This document shows positions 17,401 to 24,260 of a stretch of DNA of 24,260 nt, piece by piece. The stretch comes from CAZDVQ01 sp964508975 (GTDB lineage: Bacteria; Bacteroidota; Bacteroidia; Chitinophagales; Saprospiraceae). Where the stretch lies: contig CAZDVQ010000065.1 in assembly GCA_964508975.1 (NCBI GenBank), positions 1 through 24,260 of the forward strand, in the 5' to 3' direction. The notes below the pieces were generated by a model that saw only the letters and a program-made list of their open reading frames with translations, did not search any database and was not told the DNA's origin. Within the stretch, counting starts at the first letter, position 1. Each line of letters opens with the position of its first letter. The translations under genes and the position numbers were made by a program.

Positions 17401-20400
17401 ACTATTTTAGAGCCGGTAAGTTTAGATTACCCTAACTTGAGTACGGATACCCTGACAGGTTGTTCGACAGTGAATATCAGTTGGAGCAGGACAAGCAGCT
17501 TCACGAACTTCAACAACCTTACAGGAAGCCCTTACGCCAACTTCTACGAGTTGTACTATACTAGCGACAACGGTGCAACCTGGAACTACATCACCCAAGT
17601 ATTGAATACCAACAATACAGGTTATGGCTTCCAATGGACCGTACCAGATTTAGCTCCTGGTAATATTAAAATTGCAGTTGTTGGCCGTCGGAATAGCTAT
17701 CAATACTCTGGTTCGCCTGTTTTCTGGAGCGATACTTCAGACTTCAACATCCCGATCAAAAGCCCTAGCGGTACCATTATCGTAACTACACCAAACGGTG
17801 GGGTTACCATGAACGCTTTGACTAACTATACTGTAAACTGGACCGCAAACGGTACTAGTGGTTTCTTTGACGTACTATACTCGACCAACGGTGGAACTTC
17901 TTGGGCACAAGTAGCCAACGCCGTTACAGGCAATAGCTATACCTGGAATGTGAACAACACGCCAAGCACAAATGTAAGGGTTCGCATACGCGACGACCAG
18001 AATATCTGTAGAAGGGACGATAGCGATGCCAGCAATACGATTATTGCCGCAACACCTGTATTAACCAGTCCTAATGGTGGTGAAGTCTGGAATGTAAACT
18101 CAGTACAAAACATCACATGGACGGCAAATACATTGTACACATCGGCGTTTATCGAGTTTTCGACTGACAATGGTGTATCATGGAACACGGTGGTAACTTC
18201 AACACCGAACACAGGTACGTATGCATGGACGGTACCATTTACACCATCATCACAAGCTATGATTAGGATCAGCAATGTTGGTAACCCCTCGTTGAATGAC
18301 GTGAGTAATGCTGTATTTACCATCCAAATACCGACTGCCGTTGTAACTGCCCCGAATGGTGGAGAAACGTGGTATGCTGGTACGACACAAAACATCACTT
18401 GGTTAGCCAATACATTCTTCAGCAGTACAGTTAACCTCGAGTACTCACTTGATGCTGGTGTAACTTGGGTGAACATTGCGAGCAACGTGACCAATAATGG
18501 TACATATGCATGGACCTTACCAAACGTAAACTCAGCCAGTGCATTAATTCGTGTAGTGAACTCATCTAACACGTCTTACTTTGATGTGAGCAACGCATTA
18601 CTTACGCTTAGGCCTTATGTTCGTTTGATTACACCAAACGGAGGCAACATATTGGGTGCATGTACACAAACAACCATTACTTTTGAAAAAGCACCTTTGT
18701 ATACCAGTTTCAACATTGAGTACTCAATCGACAATGGAACAAACTGGGTTACACTGCAAAGTGCTCAAACTTACAACAACACCATCAACAACTATAGCTG
18801 GACCTTACCAAATGCACCAAGCACGCAGGCATTGGTTCGAGTAACCCCCGTTGGTGTACCTACTCGTGCTGACCAGAGCGATGCTACTTTCCAAATCAGA
18901 AGGGCAGTAACGATTATCCAACCTAACTTTGGCGGTGTACTTGTAGTTGGGCAACCATACAGCATCCAGTGGCAGAGTGACGGTATTTCCAATATTTATG
19001 ACTTAGCCTACTCGACTGCTGGCCCTGGTGGTCCTTGGACGAATATCCAACTTGGGTATAATACTTCTACGAACACTTATACTTGGAACGTTCCAAACAC
19101 ACCTTCGACAAACTGTTACCTCCGTATCCGGGATAATATCTCGCCATGTAAGGAAGATATCAGTGATTTGGCATTTACCATTTCTACCTCTCCTAACCCT
19201 ATCACGGTAACTTCACCAAACGGTTCTGAAACGTTGAATGCCTGTCAAACTCAAAACATCACTTGGACAGAAACTGCGAGCCCGATCGGTAATTACAACA
19301 TTTCATACTCTATCGACAATGGTGTCAACTGGATTCCAGTGGTATCTAACTATTTGACTACTAGTGGATCTTATCCTTGGACGGTTCCAAATGTGAACTC
19401 TACCAGTACGCTTGTACGCGTTCAATCTGGATTAAACCCATTACAGTTTGACTTAAGTAACGCTGCTTTCAGGATTATACCAGGTCAACTACAAACCAAT
19501 CAGGACATGACTATTTGTGCTGGTAGCTTTGTACAATTAAACACTACTGGAGGCTCCAACTACTCATGGACACCTTCGGCCGGCTTAAGCAACCCTACAA
19601 TTGCCAATCCGATTGCTACACCAAGCAATACTACGCAGTACATTGTAACTTCAAGTAGCGCAGGTTGTATCATATCTGATACCGTATTGATTACCGTTAA
19701 CCCAAGCTCTGGCTTAAATGCATCGGTATCAATCACGCCATCACCAGGTGCAGCTGTATGTTCTGGTTCCTTGGTTAACTTTACGGCAAGCCCAATTAAC
19801 GGTGGTACAAACCCAACTTACCAATGGAAAGTGAATGGTAATAATGTAGGTACAAATACTTACACATATAGTTCTGCATCTCTTGTATCGGGGGATGTCG
19901 TAAGTTGTGTAATGACATCATCATTACAATGTGTAACGAACAGCCCCGCTACATCCAATGGAGTAACGATGACCGTACTTCCAAACGTAACGCCAACAGT
20001 TGCTATTTCAACTAGCCAGACCACGGTATGTTCAGGTAGCACGGTAACGTTCACCGCCACATCAACCAATCCCGGTGGTTCTCCAATATATCAATGGAAG
20101 AAAAATGGCCTGAACGTCGGTGTAAATGCGACGACATACACCGATAATGCATTAAACAACAACGATATCATTAGTTTGACCTTAACTTCAAATGCTAGTT
20201 GTGCTAGCCCATTGGTTGTTTCATCCAACTCTATTTTGATGACCGTGAACGCCAATGGCACTCCATCAGCCAGTATCACTGCAACAAGCAATAATATTTG
20301 TGCTGGTACATCAGTTACCTTCATTGCAACAGCAACAAATGCAGGCACTACACCTTCTTATCAATGGAAAGTGAATGGCAGCAATGTAGGTACAAATAGT

Positions 20401-23400
20401 AGCACGTTCACTAGCTCTACATTATCCAATAGCGATGTAGTTACCTGCTTGGTTACTTCGAGTGCAACTTGCAACACGATAAGCGCTGTAACCTCAAATG
20501 CAATCGTCATGACGGTATCTACTTCTGTAGTACCTTCTGTTACAGTTGCGGCATCCTCGACTAACATTTGCGCTGGGCAGTCTATTACATTTACAGCTAC
20601 ACCTGTGAATGGGGGGTCAAACCCATCTTACCAGTGGCGTGTAAATGGTATCAATGCGGGCAATAATGCTGCTACATTTACGTCTACTAGCCTAAGCAAC
20701 AACGACCAGGTTTCGGTCATCATGACTTCTAACTTTGGCTGTGCATCTCCTTTAACTGCAAGCTCTACTTCAACTACAATTACGGTTAACCCAACTACAC
20801 CTCCAACCGTAACCGTAACAGCATCCTCTACAAGCATTTGTGCAGGTACCAACATTACGTTCACGGCGAATGCCACAAATGCTGGCTCAACGCCAAGTTA
20901 TCAATGGAAACGCAACAATGTAAACATAGGTGGTAACGCTGCAACCTTCAACTCTGCTGCTATAGCTAACGGCGATACGGTTTATTGCGTAGTTACGTCA
21001 AGTAGTACCTGTGCTAGCCCAACAGTTTCATCATCAAACCGAGTTGGTATTGCGGTTAACCCAGTAGTGACACCTTCAGTAACCATAGCTACCTCATCAA
21101 ACGTTGTGTGTGCTAATACGAGTGTTCTATTTACTGCTACCCCTGTTAACGGAGGATCTAACCCAAGTTATCAATGGAAACTGAATGGCAACAATGTTGG
21201 CGTCAATGCAAGCACCTATTCTACATTGACACTGAACAACAATGATGTTGTTTCATGTGTCATGACCAGCAACGTTGCTTGCGCTACAACTAGTACGGTT
21301 AGTTCAAATACCATTACCATGACCATTGGCACTGCTGGAGCACCTACGGTGTCCATAAGTGCAACTGCAAGTACAATTTGCTCGGGTACGCCTATTACCT
21401 TTAGCGCCAACGTTACAAACGGTGGAGGAAGCCCTAGCTACCAATGGCGTAAAAACGGTGTAAACATTTCGGGTGCAACCTCTTCTAGCTATACGTCTAG
21501 TACCCTAGTCAACAACGATGCAATTTCATGTGTAGTTACATCTTCTGAAGTTTGTGCCAATCCAACACAAGCCAGCTCTAACGCAGTTGTAATCACTGTA
21601 ACGCCATCTGTTACGCCAAGTATTAGTATTACTGCTAGTAATACTTCTATATGTGCAGGACAATCCATCACATTTACAGCAGCTACAACGAATGCTGGCT
21701 CTACACCTGTTTATCAATGGAAGGTTAATGGTGCGAACGCTGGTACGAATAGCCCAACGTTCACAACTACAACGTTGGCCAATAATGATGTTGTTTCATG
21801 CTTGCTTACGAGCAACGTTGCCTGTGCCACGTCTTCTACATCAAGCTCAAATGCCTTGACCATTACTGTAAATAGCACTAGCACCCCTACCGTAAACGTC
21901 ACGGCTTCTGCTAGCACTATTTGCTCAGGCACTTCTGTTACCTTTACAGCAAGCGTTACAAATGCAGGCGGTAGCCCAGGTTATCAATGGCGTAAAAACA
22001 ACGTAAACATTAGTGGAGCCGTTAGCAGCACCTATACTGCTAGCAACTTGCTTGACAATGATGTAGTCAATTGTGTAGTTACGTCTTCATCTCCTTGTTC
22101 AAGCCCTGCCAGCGCATCTTCAAACGCTATCACGATGTCTGTTTCAAGTGCAGTCACTCCGGCACTTGTCATTGCTGCATCTACCACTACGATTTGCACA
22201 GGCCAATCTGTTACCTTCACTGCTACTCCAAGCAACGGTGGTTCAACACCTGTATACCAGTGGAAAGTTAATGGTGCTAACGCTGGCACAAACAGTAGCA
22301 CTTTCAGCACCACGAGCCTTACCAACGGTGCGATTGTATCATGTATACTAACGACCAATGCTGCTTGTGCAACAAGCACAACAGCAAACTCGAACAGTAT
22401 AACGATAACCGTGAACAGTGCTTCGCCAAGTACCGTAAGTATTAGCACAAGCAATACTAGTATTTGCGCAGGAACCTCGGTTACCTTTACAGCAACAACT
22501 ACAAACGCTGGAACTAGCCCTGTTTACCAGTGGAAAGTAAATGGTAATAATGTTGGCACGAACAGTTCGACGTTCAGTTCAAGTGCTTTAGCAAACAGCG
22601 ATATCGTAACTTGTTCCTTTACTTCTACAAGCCCATGTTCAGGTACTTCAACCGTCAGCTCGAATAGCCTCACTATGACAGTCAATACCTTGCAAGCACC
22701 AAGTGTAAGCATCGTTGCAACAAGTTCAAGTATCTGTGCTGGTCAAAGTGTAACTTTCACAGCAACACCTACCAATGGAGGTGCTAGCCCAGTTTATCAA
22801 TGGACTAAAAATGGTACCCCAGTTGGCACAAATGCTAGTACATACACTAGCTCTTCCTTAGCGAATGGCGATATTATTGTTTGTCAATTGACATCAAATG
22901 CTACATGTTTAAGTGCATCAACGGCAAGTTCAAATGGTATTACCATGGTTGTTGGCTCTAATGCAACACCAACAATTACCATTGCAACTTCAAATACGAC
23001 CATTTGTACAGGCACAACGGTTAACTTCACTTCTACAATAACCAATGGTGGTACAAGTCCTATATACCAATGGAAAGTCAATGGTACCAACGTGGGTAGC
23101 AACAGCAATACTTTCAGTTCTGCTAGCTTACAGTCTGGTGATGTTGTTACGTGTCAATTAACCTCTAGCGAAACTTGTGTTTCTTCGCCAAACGCTACTT
23201 CAAACGCCCTGAGCATATTGGTGAACCCATCAGTAACCCCAAGTGTATCTATTTCTGCAACTGCAATAGCTATCTGTTCTGGTCAATCAGTGACATTCAC
23301 TGCTGCCCCTGTTAACGGTGGAGCTAGTCCAAGCTATCAATGGAAGTTGAATGGTGGCAACGTTGGTACCAACACCGCCACTTATACCAATACCGGTTTA

Positions 23401-24260
23401 GCATCTGGCGATATCATCACTGTTGTAATGACATCAAGCGCTGCATGCCCCACTATTGCAACGGCTACAGCAACACCTATCACGATGACCGTTGGTACAG
23501 CTGTAACTCCAACCATCTCCATTGCAACTACTGCTACAACCATTTGTGCAGGTACTTCTGTGACCTTTACCGCCACTGCAAGCAATGGTGGTACAAGTCC
23601 AGCTTACCAGTGGAAAGTTAACGGTACCAATGTTGGTACAAACAGTGCCACATTTACAAGCTCTACCTTGGCCAATAATGCCACCGTAACATGTGTCTTG
23701 ACAAGTAACGCCAGTTGCGCAACCGTTACGTCCGCTACCTCAAATAGTGTGGTCATGACGGTAAATGCTAATGTTTCTCCAACCATAACGATTGCAACTG
23801 CATCAAATGCTATATGTGCAGGTACACCTGTAACCTTCACTGCGACAGTTACCAATGCAGGTGCCGCCCCTGGGTTCCAATGGAGAATAAATGGTGTAAA
23901 CCAAGTGGGCGCAAACAGCAGTACATTTAACCCAAGCGCCCTGAATAACGGCGACGTAATCCGTTGCGTTGTTACTTCTAGTGCTGCTTGTATCAACAAT
24001 GCAACTGCTACATCTAGTGCAATTACAATGCAAGTTACACCTAACGTAACACCAACTGTATCAGTAGCAGCATCTGCTAGTACTATCTGTTCTGGTACTG
24101 CGGTAACTTTCACTGCAAGTTCTACCAACGGCGGAACAACGCCAAGCTACCAATGGACCGTTAACGGTTCAAACGTTGGCACCAACGCCGCTACGTTTAG
24201 CTCCTCTGCCCTGTCTGATGGAGATGTGGTCAATGTCGCATTAACGTCTACAGCGACTTG
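11416..24260 (+). CDS. Giant exported adhesin-like protein, KNH-like plus Ig-like repeats (C-terminus beyond window)
   Basis: An open frame of 4281 complete codons with no stop, running off the right edge. Residues 1-20 are a signal peptide (…TMTSFAQ). Residues 21-2695 are about 27 modules of 90-120 aa resembling the Kre9/KNH family: each opens near (S)PNGGE..., then I-T/S-W, then EYS.DNG..W, TWTVP and ALVRI. Module order is four diverged modules, then five A-B-C-D super-repeats of 401 aa, then three diverged modules. Residues about 2696-2763 form a PKD-like domain. From about 2764 onward are at least 17 Ig-like modules of 90-91 aa (ICxGxxVTFTA, then YQWKxNG). Such proteins in Bacteroidota are long surface filaments used in adhesion or gliding; SprB of Flavobacterium is a functional parallel, not a proven homologue. 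A T9SS sorting tail is expected but not visible. The start is the ATG giving a clean signal peptide. Confidence 0.9.
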   Translation, partial: MKQLLSALALTLVTMTSFAQSITVLQPNGGEVLYGCQTYPIQWTSSGVSNYYNIDYSLDGGTIWSSVASNLNITNNQYLWTVPMFSSNTVYVRVRDYADTTKQDRSNNYFTIQLPITVTAPNGGEVWQGLSNQSITWNPAGTSGVFNLSYSINNGSSWISIANNVAANNYNWTVPNNPSTQALVRVQDATTNCQLDISNSVFTISAAQPILTAPNGGETWTIASDRLITWNTATFHNNVKLEYSTDNGVSYNLIVASTPNNGSYTWSIPNTPSTQVLVKASNVSGSTVTDVSNAVFSIAMPGDIITSANGGETWRSLDQHSITWTASLMSPTVKLEYSLNNGTSWSTITNSTTNTGSYTWTIPQMVSTTTALLRITSVSQPIVFDVSNAVFTIKAPVTVDYPNLTTDVLTGCASVNISWSRTSTFTNYNNLNGSPYANFYELYYSSDNGVTWNYITQVLNTGNTGYGYQWTVPDVAPGNVKVVVHARRNSYQYSGSPVFWSDTSDFNVPVVQPSGTITVLNPNGGVTLNALTPYTITWSANGTSGFFDVLYSVNGGASWGSIANNITGTSYTWTVNNIPSTNVLIRVRDNQNICRRDNSNSANTIVAATPVLTSPNGGENWKVNSTQNITWNSTTMHGNVLIEFTGDNGANWNIVAASAPNTGTYSWTLPNYITTQARIRISNVGTPSNFDVSNAVFTIQLPTPQLISPNGGEIFRAGDTEAITWDAATVASNLTIEYSRNNGATWSTITTNAPNTGSFTWTPPSLQKTYNALVRITNNAFPGAVDTSNARFTILEPVGLTYPNLSTDTLTGCSSINISWGRTTSFTNYNNLTGSPYANFYELYYTSDNGANWSSIATVLNTNNTGYSYNWTVPDLAPGNIKIAVVGRRNSYQYSGSPVFWSDTSDFNVPIKSPSGTIVVTNPNGGVTVNALTNYTVTWTANGSSGFFDILYSRNGGTSWSTVATNITGNSYTWNVNNTPTTSMRVRVRDNQNICRRDDSNANNTIIAATPVLTSPNGGENWKVNSTQNITWNTATVHTSLLIEFSADNGVNWNVITASAPNTGTYAWTVPNYITTQAIVRISNVGTPSNFDVSNAVFTIQLPTPQLISPNGGEVFRAGDTEAITWDANTVASNLTIEYSRNNGATWSTITTNAPNTGSFNWVPPSLQKTYNALVRITNNAFPGAVDTSNARFTILEPVGLTYPNLSTDTLTGCSTINIGWGRTTSFTNYNNLTGSPYANFYELYYTSDNGANWNSIATVLNTNNTGYGYSWTVPDLAPGNIKIAVVGRRNSYQYSGSPVFWSDTSDFNVPIKSPSGTIVITNPNGGVTVNALTNYTVTWTANGSSGFFDVLYSQNGGTSWTQVANAVTGNSYTWNVNNTPTTSMRVRVRDDQNICRRDDSNGNNTIIAATPVLTSPNGGENWKVNSTQNITWNTATVHTSLLIEFSADNGVNWNVITTAAPNTGTYAWTVPNYITTQARVRISNVGTPANFDISNAVFTIQLPTPQLISPNGGEVFRAGDTEAITWDANTVASNLTIEYSRNNGATWSTITSNAPNTGSFTWVPPSLQKTYNALVRITNNAFPGAVDTSNARFTILEPVGLTYPNLSTDTLTGCSTINIGWGRTTSFTNYNNLTGSPYANFYELYYTSDNGANWNSIATVLNTNNTGYSYSWTVPDLAPGNIKIAVVGRRNSYQYSGSPVFWSDTSDFNVPIKSPSGTIVVTNPNGGVTLNALTPYTVTWTANGTSGFFDILYSSNGGASWNTVVNNITGNSYTWNVNNTPSTNMLVRVRDDLNICRRDDSNAPNTILAATPVLTSPNGGENWKVNSTQNITWTVNTLYTNVYIEFSADNGVSWNIITAGTPNNGTYAWTVPNYVTSQALVRIRNVGPATNYDVSNAVFTIQLPTPLLTSPNGGEVFRAGNTESITWDANTVASNLTIEYSRNNGATWSTITANAPNTGSFSWTPPSLQKTYNALVRITNNAFPGAVDTSNAVFTILEPVSLDYPNLSTDTLTGCSTVNISWSRTSSFTNFNNLTGSPYANFYELYYTSDNGATWNYITQVLNTNNTGYGFQWTVPDLAPGNIKIAVVGRRNSYQYSGSPVFWSDTSDFNIPIKSPSGTIIVTTPNGGVTMNALTNYTVNWTANGTSGFFDVLYSTNGGTSWAQVANAVTGNSYTWNVNNTPSTNVRVRIRDDQNICRRDDSDASNTIIAATPVLTSPNGGEVWNVNSVQNITWTANTLYTSAFIEFSTDNGVSWNTVVTSTPNTGTYAWTVPFTPSSQAMIRISNVGNPSLNDVSNAVFTIQIPTAVVTAPNGGETWYAGTTQNITWLANTFFSSTVNLEYSLDAGVTWVNIASNVTNNGTYAWTLPNVNSASALIRVVNSSNTSYFDVSNALLTLRPYVRLITPNGGNILGACTQTTITFEKAPLYTSFNIEYSIDNGTNWVTLQSAQTYNNTINNYSWTLPNAPSTQALVRVTPVGVPTRADQSDATFQIRRAVTIIQPNFGGVLVVGQPYSIQWQSDGISNIYDLAYSTAGPGGPWTNIQLGYNTSTNTYTWNVPNTPSTNCYLRIRDNISPCKEDISDLAFTISTSPNPITVTSPNGSETLNACQTQNITWTETASPIGNYNISYSIDNGVNWIPVVSNYLTTSGSYPWTVPNVNSTSTLVRVQSGLNPLQFDLSNAAFRIIPGQLQTNQDMTICAGSFVQLNTTGGSNYSWTPSAGLSNPTIANPIATPSNTTQYIVTSSSAGCIISDTVLITVNPSSGLNASVSITPSPGAAVCSGSLVNFTASPINGGTNPTYQWKVNGNNVGTNTYTYSSASLVSGDVVSCVMTSSLQCVTNSPATSNGVTMTVLPNVTPTVAISTSQTTVCSGSTVTFTATSTNPGGSPIYQWKKNGLNVGVNATTYTDNALNNNDIISLTLTSNASCASPLVVSSNSILMTVNANGTPSASITATSNNICAGTSVTFIATATNAGTTPSYQWKVNGSNVGTNSSTFTSSTLSNSDVVTCLVTSSATCNTISAVTSNAIVMTVSTSVVPSVTVAASSTNICAGQSITFTATPVNGGSNPSYQWRVNGINAGNNAATFTSTSLSNNDQVSVIMTSNFGCASPLTASSTSTTITVNPTTPPTVTVTASSTSICAGTNITFTANATNAGSTPSYQWKRNNVNIGGNAATFNSAAIANGDTVYCVVTSSSTCASPTVSSSNRVGIAVNPVVTPSVTIATSSNVVCANTSVLFTATPVNGGSNPSYQWKLNGNNVGVNASTYSTLTLNNNDVVSCVMTSNVACATTSTVSSNTITMTIGTAGAPTVSISATASTICSGTPITFSANVTNGGGSPSYQWRKNGVNISGATSSSYTSSTLVNNDAISCVVTSSEVCANPTQASSNAVVITVTPSVTPSISITASNTSICAGQSITFTAATTNAGSTPVYQWKVNGANAGTNSPTFTTTTLANNDVVSCLLTSNVACATSSTSSSNALTITVNSTSTPTVNVTASASTICSGTSVTFTASVTNAGGSPGYQWRKNNVNISGAVSSTYTASNLLDNDVVNCVVTSSSPCSSPASASSNAITMSVSSAVTPALVIAASTTTICTGQSVTFTATPSNGGSTPVYQWKVNGANAGTNSSTFSTTSLTNGAIVSCILTTNAACATSTTANSNSITITVNSASPSTVSISTSNTSICAGTSVTFTATTTNAGTSPVYQWKVNGNNVGTNSSTFSSSALANSDIVTCSFTSTSPCSGTSTVSSNSLTMTVNTLQAPSVSIVATSSSICAGQSVTFTATPTNGGASPVYQWTKNGTPVGTNASTYTSSSLANGDIIVCQLTSNATCLSASTASSNGITMVVGSNATPTITIATSNTTICTGTTVNFTSTITNGGTSPIYQWKVNGTNVGSNSNTFSSASLQSGDVVTCQLTSSETCVSSPNATSNALSILVNPSVTPSVSISATAIAICSGQSVTFTAAPVNGGASPSYQWKLNGGNVGTNTATYTNTGLASGDIITVVMTSSAACPTIATATATPITMTVGTAVTPTISIATTATTICAGTSVTFTATASNGGTSPAYQWKVNGTNVGTNSATFTSSTLANNATVTCVLTSNASCATVTSATSNSVVMTVNANVSPTITIATASNAICAGTPVTFTATVTNAGAAPGFQWRINGVNQVGANSSTFNPSALNNGDVIRCVVTSSAACINNATATSSAITMQVTPNVTPTVSVAASASTICSGTAVTFTASSTNGGTTPSYQWTVNGSNVGTNAATFSSSALSDGDVVNVALTSTAT
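12601..18612 (+). repeat. Five-copy 1203-bp coding super-repeat (A-B-C-D modules)
   Basis: In-frame tandem units start at 12601, 13804, 15007, 16210 and 17413; the first four are exactly 1203 bp. Each unit holds module A (360 bp, YPNLSTDTLTGCS opening), B (282 bp, NPNGGV, with NICRRD), C (282 bp, SPNGGENW) and D (279 bp, SPNGGEIF/VF, with TYNALVRITNNAFPG). Units 2-4 are nearly identical in protein, with most base differences at third codon positions. Unit 5 keeps A-B-C, but its D module has diverged and is one codon shorter. Upstream modules (11476-12600) and downstream modules (18613-19488) are related but clearly more divergent. Confidence 0.93.
19501..19704 (+). other. PKD-like linker module within the giant protein
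   Basis: A single module of about 68 aa (residues about 2696-2763) between the KNH-like and Ig-like arrays. It reads ...DMTICAGSFVQL, then YSWTPSAGLSNPTIANP, then TTQYIVTSSSAGC and TVLITV. This WTP..GLS..NP...P..TT.Y.VT pattern is typical of PKD-like/SprB-associated domains in Bacteroidota surface proteins. It occurs once in this window and marks the switch between the two repeat types. Confidence 0.7.
19705..24260 (+). repeat. Ig-like module array, 270-bp period, at least 17 copies
   Basis: In-frame repeats each containing ICxGxxVTFTA, N(G/A)G..P.YQW(K/R).NG..., TF.SS.L.N.D and TS...C, then a V(T)P(S/T)V linker. The ICxG codon start recurs at 19756, 20026, 20296, 20566, 20836, 21106, 21376, 21649, 21919, 22192, 22462, 22732, 23002, 23272, 23542, 23812 and 24085: steps of 270 bp, with three steps of 273. 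Copies are conserved in protein but well diverged in DNA. The array continues past the right edge. Confidence 0.93.

Noticed and set aside
11857..24128. Many reverse-strand open frames of 60-210 codons spaced along the giant gene
   Set aside because: They recur with the repeat period and mirror the conserved + strand modules, so they are antisense shadows of a biased, repetitive coding sequence. Their valine-rich translations have no domain logic and they overlap a strong + strand gene.
12601..24260. CRISPR-like regular repeats
   Set aside because: The repeats are long (270 and 1203 bp), in frame, diverged mainly at third codon positions and without unique spacers of CRISPR size. They are protein repeats.

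Overview
The window looks like a chromosomal segment of a member of the phylum Bacteroidota; I cannot name the genus. Three things point there. Two complete secreted proteins end in type A C-terminal sorting domains of the type IX secretion system (T9SS). Several genes have TAnnTTTG-like promoter -7 boxes. The surface proteins are built from KNH/Kre9-like, Ig-like, PKD-like, FN3 and beta-helix modules typical of that phylum. All recognisable genes lie on the + strand.

Region 1 (1-2808) is housekeeping: a type II NADH:quinone dehydrogenase, then a beta-class carbonic anhydrase and a small Rossmann-fold NADP oxidoreductase-like protein that are probably co-transcribed. Region 2 (2809-4470) is a small T9SS-secreted protein of unknown role between two GC-rich, hairpin-rich intergenic repeat elements. 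Region 3 (4471-7260) is a two-gene signalling unit: a LytTR response regulator followed by a TPR/coiled-coil sensor histidine kinase. Region 4 (7429-10794) is a 1121-aa T9SS-exported protein with a parallel beta-helix and FN3 modules, followed by a strong intrinsic terminator.

Region 5 (10859-11226) is a composite intergenic element that joins, in one place, the two blocks seen separately in region 2. Paired base changes between copies preserve two of its hairpins.

Region 6 (11416 to the right edge, open) is the main content: one uninterrupted reading frame of at least 4281 codons with no stop in the window. It encodes a giant exported, adhesin-like protein. After a signal peptide come about 27 KNH/Kre9-like modules. 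The core of these is five copies of a four-module (A-B-C-D) super-repeat of exactly 1203 bp (401 aa), flanked by more diverged modules that seem to follow the same order. A short PKD-like module comes next, then at least 17 Ig-like modules with a 270-bp period, which run off the window. The C-terminus is not visible, so its anchoring and exact family remain open.

Together, regions 2 to 6 look like a cell-surface locus (small secreted protein, sensor/regulator pair, beta-helix protein, giant filamentous adhesin). A regulatory link between the kinase pair and the adhesin is only inference.
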